Of a stretch of 6,687 nt of DNA, positions 1 to 5,734 are shown piece by piece (position 1 is the stretch's first letter; each line of letters starts with the position of its first letter). Source of the stretch: Omnitrophica WOR_2 bacterium GWA2_47_8 (GTDB taxonomy: Bacteria; Omnitrophota; Gorgyraeia; Zapsychrales; GWA2-47-8); contig MHFY01000051.1 in NCBI GenBank assembly GCA_001805375.1, forward strand, positions 6,877 through 13,563. Reading direction: 5' to 3'. The notes beneath the pieces are model-generated. The model saw only the letters and a program-made list of their open reading frames with translations, was not told the origin of the DNA and ran no database searches. The translations under genes were made by a program, and so were the position numbers.

Positions 1-633
1 ACGGATCAGAGACTTGGCGTAATTGATCGGCAGGGCGAAGTTCAGGTTCTGGCCTTGCAGAAAAGAGGCGGTTGTGATCCCGATGACCTTTCCTTTTAAA
101 TTAAATAAAGGCCCTCCGCTGCTGCCCTCGGACAAGGGGACGCTGATCTGCAGAAGTCTTAGGCCGTCGTCTGTCTTGCGCTTAGAACTGATAAGCCCGT
201 CGGAAATGGTGCTTTCTAACCCTAAAGGGTTACCGATGGAGACAACCCTTTGGCCGATATCAACATCATCGCTGTCGCCTAAGCGCACTTTTTTTAGGTC
301 CTGAGCCCGGATCTTAAGCAGGGCGATGTCCCTTTTAGGGTCTTGCCCCGCCACCTGGACGTTACTGTAAGCCCTGTTATTCTTCAGCTTAACAACGATC
401 TTTTCCGCATTTTCGATGATGTGATAGTTGGTCAGGATAAGGCCGTCTTCGGTGACGATAAAACCGCTGCCTAACTTTGTTTCGTTATTGCCGCACGAAG
501 CTGCGATCAAGACAATGGCATCGGCGTTTTTCGAGAATAAACGGGCCGGGTCCTTGCTTTCGCCGTAACCCGGCATAGCCCAAAAAAATGCCCCCAGGCA
601 GGCGAGACAGCTCAAAATAATTCTTTTTTTCAT
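1..633 (-). CDS. HtrA/Deg-like trypsin-family serine protease (S1C), C-terminus cut by window edge
   Basis: Reading the minus strand from ATG at 633 gives 211 open codons up to the window edge, with no stop, so the gene is partial. The protein starts MKKRIILSCL and has a signal peptide with a hydrophobic core at residues 5-20 and likely cleavage after G24, so it should act in the periplasm. The chymotrypsin fold follows. The catalytic triad is visible as His71 in TNYHIIENA, Asp102 in KRDIALLKI and Ser172 in GSSGGPLF. NPLG (135-138), the oxyanion-side region before Ser172 and NFALPI (198-203) are also typical of DegP/DegS/HtrA proteins. These family members degrade or sense misfolded exported proteins. 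A PDZ domain usually follows, but it would lie outside the window and cannot be confirmed. The leader has no clear Shine-Dalgarno. It is divergent from the amidase at 751. Family is confident; the exact paralogue (DegP, DegQ or DegS type) is not. Confidence 0.93.
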   Translation of the reverse strand, partial: MKKRIILSCLACLGAFFWAMPGYGESKDPARLFSKNADAIVLIAASCGNNETKLGSGFIVTEDGLILTNYHIIENAEKIVVKLKNNRAYSNVQVAGQDPKRDIALLKIRAQDLKKVRLGDSDDVDIGQRVVSIGNPLGLESTISDGLISSKRKTDDGLRLLQISVPLSEGSSGGPLFNLKGKVIGITTASFLQGQNLNFALPINYAKSLIR

Positions 634-653
634 AGGAAATCTTTTAAAAGTAG

Positions 654-681
654 GCTATATTCTGGTTTAGTAGAATTTCAA
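654..681 (-). promoter_or_regulatory. Candidate sigma-70-like promoter for the HtrA-like gene
   Basis: In the AT-rich divergent gap (634-750), the minus strand reads TTGAAA (676-681), a 16-base spacer, then TATAGC (654-659), about 20 bases before the protease ATG. This matches 5 of 6 and 4 of 6 consensus positions. On the plus strand, CATAAT (690-695) could be a -10 for the amidase gene, but I see no good -35 for it. AT-rich DNA throws up such matches by chance, so this is tentative. Confidence 0.3.
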
Positions 682-750
682 ACTAAAATCATAATATTAC
701 AAAATTTAACCACGGGCAAGGACCGCCGGAATAATCTTTAGATCATACCC

Positions 751-1581
751 ATGAAGAAGATCTTTTATCTTTTTGCCATAGTAACCCTTTCTTTTTTCCT
801 AAATTCCTGCGCCACCGCTCCTAAAAAGGTCGAGGTGCCGGTGCTCTCTTCCTCCCCCAGCCCCAGAACAAATGTCGACCATACGGTCGGGCCAGGTGAA
901 ACGCTTTGGCGTTTAAGCAAAATGTACGATGTCTCGGTCGCTTCCATTGTCAGCCGGAACCGTTTGAACCAATCCAAAGAGTTGAAAATGGGCCAGCGCC
1001 TGGTCATTCCGGAAGCCGCGCCGATCAAACCCATCATTTCCCTCTATCCGACGAAAAAATGGAAGTACATTATCATTCATCACAGCGCTACAGAAGAAGG
1101 GAATGCCTTGGCCTTTCATAAAGCGCACATGCGTAAAGGCTGGGACCAAGGCGTGGGATATCATTTTATTATTGATAACGGACGAAGCGGAAAAAGAGAC
1201 GGCCAAATAGAGATTTCTCCCCGCTGGCTAAAACAGCAGGACGGAGCGCACTGTAAGGCGGGAGACATGAATTATAAAGCGATCGGCATTTGCCTGGTGG
1301 GAAATTTTAATCACGATAAAGTTTCAACCAAACAAATGGCATCCTTGGTGCATCTGGTCAATACATTGAAAAATTACTATAAGATCCCTGATAAGAATAT
1401 CCAGCGGCATGGCAAAGTCAACGGGGCGTTAACGGAATGCCCAGGGATACGGTTCCCCTGGCAAGGATTTAAGGAAAAACTGCAGCATGCTCCTCAAGAA
1501 GTTCAAACTCCAGCCGCGCCATCTGGGACAGCGGCCGCGCCGGCTAAACCCAAAAAGCCGAGACCGCGCTTCAAACCTTAG
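751..1581 (+). CDS. LysM-containing N-acetylmuramoyl-L-alanine amidase lipoprotein (Amidase_2/PGRP fold)
   Basis: This 276-residue protein is predicted to cleave the amide bond between N-acetylmuramic acid and the L-Ala of the stem peptide in peptidoglycan. Residues 1-20 form a lipoprotein signal ending in a lipobox-like L17-N-S-C20. Ala at +2 suggests sorting to the outer membrane. One LysM domain spans about 44-88 (HTVGPGETLW to GQRLVIP) and should bind glycan. The Amidase_2 domain runs about 104-245. By comparison with T7 lysozyme and PGRPs, the zinc ligands are His110 (IIIHHSAT), His220 (QRHGKVNG) and Cys230 (TECPG), with Tyr137 in GYHF as the catalytic tyrosine. The last 30 residues are a Pro/Ala/Lys-rich tail, probably disordered. 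There is no recognisable Shine-Dalgarno before the ATG, but the signal peptide fixes the start well. The gene converges on the ABC exporter, and its TAG ends exactly where that gene's stop begins. AmiD-like recycling or remodelling is an inference. Confidence 0.93.
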   Translation: MKKIFYLFAIVTLSFFLNSCATAPKKVEVPVLSSSPSPRTNVDHTVGPGETLWRLSKMYDVSVASIVSRNRLNQSKELKMGQRLVIPEAAPIKPIISLYPTKKWKYIIIHHSATEEGNALAFHKAHMRKGWDQGVGYHFIIDNGRSGKRDGQIEISPRWLKQQDGAHCKAGDMNYKAIGICLVGNFNHDKVSTKQMASLVHLVNTLKNYYKIPDKNIQRHGKVNGALTECPGIRFPWQGFKEKLQHAPQEVQTPAAPSGTAAAPAKPKKPRPRFKP

Positions 1582-3213
1582 TTATTCAGATAACCGGACA
1601 ATGACCCCTTTTTTTCGGGCCTCCGCGAACGCGGCATTCATCAGGCTCAATCCCGCAGCCAGATACAAAATAATTAACCCAAACCCTTTCCACAACAGGC
1701 CCGTTAACACCGGTTCAAAGCCGAAACTCTGACGGAAATATTCCAAAAAATACGTAAGCGGAATGTATTTAGCCAGCGTATAAAAGAATACCGGCAAAGT
1801 ATTGATCGGGTAATAAATCCCGCACAAAAGCATAAAAACATAAGCGAACATCCAGGCGGTGATCTCCGCCTTTTGCCCGAAACTCAGGATAAGCACGCTG
1901 ACCAATAACCCTAAAAGTAAAGCGCACCCGAAGATCCCGAATAAAAAGATCAGGCTCACCCCGACTGAAGGGAAACGGAATCCGAATAGCCCTAAGGCGG
2001 AAAGCCCTAAAATAAAAAAGATGATCAGCCCTCGCAGCATCCCAATGACCCATGAGCCGAATAAATTTTCGCTCACACCGATGGGCGTCAAAAAAGTGTG
2101 TTTCACACTTTTGGACCAGACCTCATAAAGAAGGCTGTATGCCACATCCAATTGGGCGACCTGCAAAACCCCGGCGGTGATGGCGCCGGTCATAATAAAG
2201 GCTAGGGCTTTTTCCTGAAGCTCTAAATAATTTCCCAAAAGCCCTATTGATAACAAAGTCACCATCGGCCAGAATAAAAGCTCCATCAGCATAAAAATAT
2301 TCCGCTTGGCAAAAATAAAATTACGGTACGTAAAGGCGAAGCACCGCCCAAACCATTTGGAGATCCTGATGAATGGCGTCTCTTCCGCAAAATATTCGGC
2401 CTTTTGTGTTTCGATAAATTTCTTTTGTTCTCTGACCTCTGGCCTCTGAGCATTGGTTTCCGTCTTGCGGGCCAATTCCACAAATACTTCTTCCAGGTCT
2501 TTCTTCCCCTCCTGCTGCTTTAATTCTTGCGGTGAGGCCAGCTTGATCAATTTTCCTTTTTTAATAAAGACGATACGCTCGCACATCAATTCCGCTTCCT
2601 GCATATTGTGAGTGGTCAAAAGGATCGTGGCCTTTGATCTCTTTAATACATCGGTGATGATCCGGCGCATTTGAATGGCCACGTCCGGATCCAACCCCAC
2701 GGTCGGCTCATCCAGAAAAATGATCTTCGGGTCGTTTAAAAGCGCCTTGGCTAAAGATAATTTCTGTTTATTGCCGCTGGAAAGCTCATCAAAACGCACA
2801 TCCGCAAAATCGCCCAGTCCTAACATTTCGATTAATTTATCGATTCTTTTATGAAGAACTAGCGCCGGCAAGCCGTACAGCCTCCCATAGAACTTCAAAT
2901 TTTCGCGCACCGTCAAGCTCCAGGGAAAATTCGGGTACCCCGAGGACATATTTAAAAGGGTGCGTAATTGATAAAAATTTCTAGGATTGGACCGCATGCC
3001 GAGAATATCAACCGTACCTTCATCGGCCGTAAGAAGTGTGGAGAGAATGTTCAGGAGTGTTGTCTTACCTGCCCCGTTGGGGCCTAAGATCCCTAAGACC
3101 TCGCCTTCGCGGACGCTCAAGGTAACATCATCCAGGGCTTTGATGATCTTCTTATTCCCGGATTGGGAGACAAAACTTTTTGAGAGGTGCTGGACGTCGA
3201 TGGCGGTTTGCAT
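1582..3213 (-). CDS. ABC exporter half-transporter: N-terminal ATPase fused to C-terminal ABC-2 permease
   Basis: This 543-residue protein combines both parts of a drug or polysaccharide-type (DrrA/DrrB-like) ABC-2 exporter in one chain. The ATPase covers about 4-245: Walker A GPNGAGKTT (44-52), signature LSSGN (144-148, canonical LSGGQ), Walker B IIFLDEP with Asp168/Glu169, D-loop GLDPD (173-177) and H-loop His202. The usual Q-loop glutamine, expected near residue 92 before LTVRENL, appears to be Gly or Ser. A charged linker (about 246-295) leads to a permease with roughly six hydrophobic segments near 305-327, 337-356, 386-410, 418-446, 451-470 and 508-530, so the protein sits in the inner membrane and probably dimerises. 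Canonical ABC-2 systems more often encode the two parts as separate genes. MQTAIDVQHLSKSF is a standard start for such ATPases, although its AT-rich leader lacks a Shine-Dalgarno. The substrate cannot be told. The linker carries a short heptameric DNA repeat. Confidence 0.92.
   Translation of the reverse strand: MQTAIDVQHLSKSFVSQSGNKKIIKALDDVTLSVREGEVLGILGPNGAGKTTLLNILSTLLTADEGTVDILGMRSNPRNFYQLRTLLNMSSGYPNFPWSLTVRENLKFYGRLYGLPALVLHKRIDKLIEMLGLGDFADVRFDELSSGNKQKLSLAKALLNDPKIIFLDEPTVGLDPDVAIQMRRIITDVLKRSKATILLTTHNMQEAELMCERIVFIKKGKLIKLASPQELKQQEGKKDLEEVFVELARKTETNAQRPEVREQKKFIETQKAEYFAEETPFIRISKWFGRCFAFTYRNFIFAKRNIFMLMELLFWPMVTLLSIGLLGNYLELQEKALAFIMTGAITAGVLQVAQLDVAYSLLYEVWSKSVKHTFLTPIGVSENLFGSWVIGMLRGLIIFFILGLSALGLFGFRFPSVGVSLIFLFGIFGCALLLGLLVSVLILSFGQKAEITAWMFAYVFMLLCGIYYPINTLPVFFYTLAKYIPLTYFLEYFRQSFGFEPVLTGLLWKGFGLIILYLAAGLSLMNAAFAEARKKGVIVRLSE
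2431..2449 (-). repeat. 7-bp-period tandem repeat inside the ABC gene linker
   Basis: The plus strand reads TCTGACC-TCTGGCC-TCTGA, two and a half heptamers with one change between units. On the coding strand this encodes part of the RPEVREQ segment (about residues 257-263) in the poorly conserved linker between ATPase and permease. The same heptamer type (YAGARGT on the minus strand) builds the hairpin at 6445-6512, so this may be a copy of a dispersed repeat accepted in frame. It is short, so chance is not excluded. Confidence 0.5.
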
Positions 3214-3234
3214 AATTTTTTTAATATCTTAAAC

Positions 3235-3314
3235 GCGGGTCCTGTCCTCAGGTCTCCCCATCGTTCTCGCTAAGCTGCGAGCGATGGGGATGCCCCTCCT
3301 TCGGCCACCCGCTT
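3235..3314 (-). repeat. Structured palindromic intergenic element, copy 1 (AAGCGGGTGG family)
   Basis: It lies just upstream of the ABC exporter start and probably falls in its 5' leader. Outer arms GCGGGT (3235-3240) and ACCCGC (3307-3312) are complementary. Inside, TCCCCATCG (3255-3263) pairs with CGATGGGGA (3282-3290), extended after a TT bulge by CTCGC (3266-3270) with GCGAG (3277-3281) around a 6-base loop. Its right half (3282-3314) aligns with 4378-4408: an 8-base stem arm, GCCCC, eight variable bases, then CCACCCGCTT. It is listed on the minus strand because its conserved end reads AAGCGGGTGG in that direction. Function is unknown: REP/MITE-like repeat or structured RNA leader. Confidence 0.75.
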
Positions 3315-3336
3315 TATAATTTATTTGGTCACAGTG

Positions 3337-3483
3337 AACGAGTCTGAAATGCTTCGCAGGGACGTGACCCTAGCCTTTTCGGGCTCGGTGTCCCCGCAGG
3401 GGACGAGAAAAGACCGGGTCCCGAGCGCCGAAACGACGCGCTGGGTCGTTTCAAGCGTTCCCGAGAAGCGTTTCAGACTCGTT
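3337..3483. repeat. 147-bp multi-hairpin palindromic element with 19-bp terminal inverted repeats
   Basis: The ends are near-perfect inverted repeats: the 19 bases at 3337-3355 (AACGAGTCTGAAATGCTTC) pair with 3465-3483 except for one position, 3350/3470, which is a T-G wobble. Inside are the hairpins GTCCCC-GCA-GGGGAC (3390-3404) and GAAACGAC-7-base loop-GTCGTTTC (3430-3452), plus GCAGGGAC (3356-3363), which can pair imperfectly with GTCCCCGC (3390-3397). The folded form resembles a branched cruciform. It starts 20 bases beyond the xth stop and fills most of the gap to copy 1 of the other element. I see no target-site duplication and no coding capacity. A non-autonomous mobile element (MITE-like) is the simplest reading. 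Confidence 0.75.
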
Positions 3484-3503
3484 TTTATTTTTAACAATCT
3501 CTG

Positions 3504-4262
3504 TTATTTCAACGTAATTCCGACCGGACAATGGTCGGAACCCATGACCTCTTTTAAAATAAAACCTGTCTTTAAACGCGGGCGTAAACTAGAAGAAATA
3601 CAAGAATAATCAATACGCCATCCGATATTCTTCGCGCGGCAATTGCTCATCTGGCTCCACCAGGTGTAATGCCCGCCGTCTTTTTCAAACTCGCGGAACG
3701 TATCGATAAAACCGGCCTTGACGATATTGTCAAAACCTTTACGCTCCTGAGGGGTAAACCCATGATTGTTGACGTTCGCTTTGGGGTACGTGAGGTCGAT
3801 CTCCTGGTGGGCAACGTTGAGGTCCCCGCAGAAGATAACCGGCTTCTTCTGTTCCAATTTCTTGAGGTATTTTAAAAAATCCACGTCCCATTCCTTTTCC
3901 CGGTAAGACAAACGCGACAAGTCGCGTTTAGTATTAGGGACATACACATTGACCAGATAAAAATCATCGTACTCGGCGGTTAAAACCCTGCCCTCTTCAT
4001 CGTGTTGAGAAGCGCCGATGCCTTCTTTCACTTCCTTAGGTTTTATTTTTGAAAGAATGGCGGTGCCGGAGTAACCCTTCTTTTTGGCATGGCTCCAGTA
4101 TTCAATGTATCCATCCAGCTTGAGTTCAAAACTGCCGTCATTGGGCGCTTTGGTCTCCTGCAGGCAAAGGATGTCCGGCTTATGTTTTTTGATAAACCCC
4201 GCAAAATCTTTTTTTAAGGCCGCGCGGATACCGTTAACGTTCCAGGAAATGATTTTAAGCAT
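3504..4262 (-). CDS. xth: Exodeoxyribonuclease III / AP endonuclease (ExoIII-APE1 family)
   Basis: This 252-residue cytoplasmic DNA repair enzyme is predicted to cut 5' of abasic sites and to act as a 3'-5' exonuclease in base excision repair. The EEP fold is complete: LKIISWNVNGIRA at the N-terminus (Asn8, Asn10), the metal-binding Glu36 in LCLQETK, Tyr107 in NVYVPN, Asp147/Asn149 in FCGDLNVAH, the APE1-like NHGFTPQERKGF, WRIDYSCIS, and the C-terminal catalytic pair Asp243-His244 in GSDHCPVGI. The reading frame is open 32 codons further upstream to 4358, but that extension runs through a GC-rich palindromic element and has no homology to the family. The start at 4262 has a good Shine-Dalgarno and matches the family's usual start, so I use it. 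Length is close to that of E. coli ExoIII (268). Confidence 0.96.
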   Translation of the reverse strand: MLKIISWNVNGIRAALKKDFAGFIKKHKPDILCLQETKAPNDGSFELKLDGYIEYWSHAKKKGYSGTAILSKIKPKEVKEGIGASQHDEEGRVLTAEYDDFYLVNVYVPNTKRDLSRLSYREKEWDVDFLKYLKKLEQKKPVIFCGDLNVAHQEIDLTYPKANVNNHGFTPQERKGFDNIVKAGFIDTFREFEKDGGHYTWWSQMSNCRAKNIGWRIDYSCISSSLRPRLKTGFILKEVMGSDHCPVGITLK

Positions 4263-4268
4263 TACAAA

Positions 4269-4275
4269 CCTTTCT
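4269..4275 (-). promoter_or_regulatory. Ribosome binding site that sets the xth start
   Basis: The minus strand reads AGAAAGG, six bases before the ATG at 4262. It supports this start over the upstream in-frame ATG at 4358, which lies inside a palindromic repeat. Confidence 0.6.
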
Positions 4276-4316
4276 ATGCAGGTCCCCTCCCGTTTCCTCA
4301 AATCTTTTAGATGAAG

Positions 4317-4408
4317 GGCGAGGCTCGCCAAAAGGCGGCTGTCGCTCGATTGCCCCACCGTCCTCCAAAAGTGCGGGCGGTGGGGGCCCCATCTCGCGCC
4401 ACCCGCTT
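4317..4408 (-). repeat. Structured palindromic intergenic element, copy 2 (AAGCGGGTGG family)
   Basis: It fills most of the gap between the GIY-YIG gene stop (4414) and the xth leader. The main stem is CCCCACCG (4353-4360) with CGGTGGGG (4378-4385) around a 17-base loop. Copy 1 has CCCCATCG/CGATGGGG at the same place, so one base pair has changed on both sides together. Beyond the stem, both copies have GCCCC, eight bases, then CCACCCGCTT, with the same lengths. The left part has GGCGAG-G-CTCGCC (4317-4329) and CGCC-AAAA-GGCG (4326-4337), which I cannot match to copy 1, so the left boundary is approximate. Confidence 0.72.
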
Positions 4409-4413
4409 ATTAT

Positions 4414-5211
4414 TTAAGTAATTAAATCCTTTATTTTAACTTTAAACTGCTCTTCAATGAATCCTATTGTATCAGGCTGTGCGTCAAGAGAAGATCGTAC
4501 ATGCTGTGACGTAAAGAGTCCCGATTTCCATTTTGCCTCATTCCTTGGAACAGTTTTTACCCATTTAACCAAACAAACATATTCTGATTTTTGCTCATTA
4601 TTACTATTATCACTCATCCTTTTACATTTAAGATTAAGCTCTAATAAAGGCTTTCCTTGAATTAAAATATTTCTAATCATTTTTGCTTTTTGTAATATAC
4701 GCCCAATGCCCACAAATCCACGCCTTTTAAAATAAGCTATAAAAATGTCGCATTCATTAAAACCAAGTATGGAATCACGCCATCGTGTTCCCTGCCCAGC
4801 AGAAATGAAACCGAATTCCTGGTAATCATCCCAATTTCTATGAATACTTTCACAAACGTTATAGTAATAAACCCCATTTTGAAAATCAAAACCAGGTAAC
4901 TGTCTATGAAAGGTATCGATGGGTCTAAACTTTTCTGAAAAATGTCCTGTAGCTATATTGGTTGTCCACCTCCCCAATCTCCATAAAAGTGTCTTCTCAA
5001 TTAACAACGCTTCTTGTTCAGTTAATCCCTTAGCAATAACACGAACTATTGGGGAAAGTCCATCTTTCTTAATTGCTTTAATACGGTTGGCCTTTTTTGT
5101 ATCGGATTGATCAGACAAGTGACAATCTTTACGAGACCCACAACCCTTCCCATAGTAAAATTCTTCAAAATTTCTAGGGTCAATGTAAACATACACATAA
5201 TAGTTGTTCAT
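4414..5211 (-). CDS. GIY-YIG nuclease fused to a PUA/EVE-like domain, AT-rich and probably acquired
   Basis: This 265-residue protein appears to have two domains. Residues about 3-90 look like a LEM-3-type GIY-YIG nuclease: YVYVY (5-9) for the GIY motif, FYYGKG (18-23) for YIG, Arg43 as candidate catalytic arginine, Glu72 in EQEALLIEK as metal ligand, and Asn85. Residues about 113-245 resemble an EVE/PUA-like fold: NVCESIHRNWDDYQEFGFISAGQG, then GFNECDIFIAYFKRRGFVGIGRI, and a late VKWVKTVPRNEAKW...GLF segment. Such folds often bind modified bases in DNA or RNA, so a nuclease directed to modified DNA is a reasonable inference, not shown. The start has a Shine-Dalgarno (AGGAAAG, 5217-5223). The gene is visibly more AT-rich than its neighbours and is framed by GC-rich palindromic elements, both signs of transfer. 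GIY-YIG recognition is fairly secure; the C-terminal domain is recalled from sequence pattern only. Confidence 0.85.
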   Translation of the reverse strand: MNNYYVYVYIDPRNFEEFYYGKGCGSRKDCHLSDQSDTKKANRIKAIKKDGLSPIVRVIAKGLTEQEALLIEKTLLWRLGRWTTNIATGHFSEKFRPIDTFHRQLPGFDFQNGVYYYNVCESIHRNWDDYQEFGFISAGQGTRWRDSILGFNECDIFIAYFKRRGFVGIGRILQKAKMIRNILIQGKPLLELNLKCKRMSDNSNNEQKSEYVCLVKWVKTVPRNEAKWKSGLFTSQHVRSSLDAQPDTIGFIEEQFKVKIKDLIT

Positions 5212-5235
5212 TTTTTCTTTCCTAGCCCAATTTTA

Positions 5236-5322
5236 GCGATGGGTGACCCGGAGGAGGGCTCCCAGCGCCGCAGAGCCGGTTAGGCCAAGGCGATGGGACA
5301 CCGCAGGGGCAGGACCCATCGC
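5236..5322 (+). repeat. Palindromic intergenic element bounded by GCGATGGGT inverted repeats
   Basis: GCGATGGGT (5236-5244) and ACCCATCGC (5314-5322) are perfect 9-bp inverted repeats enclosing 69 bases. A second GCGATGGG (5290-5297) can pair with CCCATCGC (5315-5322) over a 17-base loop, giving two mutually exclusive folds. GGCTC (5257-5261) with GAGCC (5273-5277) forms another small stem. The left end, read on the plus strand (GCGATGGGTGACCCGGAGGA, then GGGCTCCC), resembles the minus-strand AAGCGGGTGG ends of the elements near 3314 and 4408, which would make it a diverged copy in the opposite orientation. It separates the DUF2203 stop from the GIY-YIG leader. Confidence 0.65.
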
Positions 5323-5335
5323 GTAACTACAACCC

Positions 5336-5734
5336 TTAATCATCCAACAAATTTTCCGGAATGAGCTTGCGGCTGGCATAGCCTTCTTCGATGGGATGGT
5401 ACCAACGGATAAACGATTCATCGCTTCGCCAGCATAAGAAAACCTTCTGGCCGTTGATCACCGCCGGAAAATCCACCAGGCCGATGGTAAAGTTCCAATC
5501 CTTATAAAAACAGCCGAGCTCTTCCAATTCGTTCATCAAGGTGTTGATCTCCGCCTCCAGGCCGGCGCATTCCTGGCGAAGCTCATCATCTACTTCCGAT
5601 TGGTTGAGTTTTTTTCTTATGAGCTGTCCCTTTTCGATGATCTCTCCAACGATCTTCTTGACTAAAGGAAGCCGTTTATTGGCCTGCTGCGGGGTAAACA
5701 TTCTTTTAAATATCACAAGATCCTCATGATCCAT
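5336..5734 (-). CDS. DUF2203 family protein
   Basis: This small soluble protein of 132 residues matches DUF2203 along its whole length. It has FTPQQANKRLPLVKKIV near the start (13-29), a charged helical stretch (about 30-72) likely to form a helical hairpin or coiled coil, then LEELGCFYKDWNFTIGLVDFPAV (about 70-92), LCWRSDESFIRWYH and EEGYASRKLIP. Length is usual for the family, whose function is unknown. The start at 5734 has an AAAGG seven bases upstream and overlaps the UPF0489 gene by 22 bases, suggesting translational coupling. The ATG at 5701 (121 residues) is a real alternative because the conserved domain begins right after it, but it lacks a Shine-Dalgarno. The gene is probably cotranscribed with UPF0489. 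No truncation is apparent. Confidence 0.88.
   Translation of the reverse strand: MDHEDLVIFKRMFTPQQANKRLPLVKKIVGEIIEKGQLIRKKLNQSEVDDELRQECAGLEAEINTLMNELEELGCFYKDWNFTIGLVDFPAVINGQKVFLCWRSDESFIRWYHPIEEGYASRKLIPENLLDD

Noticed and set aside
23..304. Plus-strand open frame of 93 codons
   Set aside because: It lies antisense within the HtrA-like protease, whose catalytic motifs are unmistakable on the minus strand.
1..633. Lipobox in the HtrA-like signal peptide (cysteines at residues 9 and 12)
   Set aside because: The cysteines lie within the first 12 residues, too close to the N-terminus for a normal lipoprotein signal, and the preceding residues do not fit the lipobox.
3235..3314. tRNA-like or tRNA-derived element (minus-strand GCGGGTGGCCGAAGG start)
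   Set aside because: The start resembles a tRNA 5' end, but there is no T-arm GGTTCGAATCC-type sequence, no acceptor pairing of 7 bp and no proper anticodon arm.
3337..3503. The 147-bp element as intrinsic terminator of xth
   Set aside because: On the minus strand no T-run follows the stem. A T-rich stretch occurs only at the plus-strand side (after 3483), where no plus-strand gene ends.
3325..3609. Plus-strand open frame of 94 codons
   Set aside because: It crosses the 147-bp palindromic element and the antisense end of xth and gives no protein-like sequence.
4263..4358. N-terminal 32-residue extension of exodeoxyribonuclease III
   Set aside because: The extension translates part of a palindromic repeat and is not seen in the family; the start at 4262 has its own ribosome binding site.
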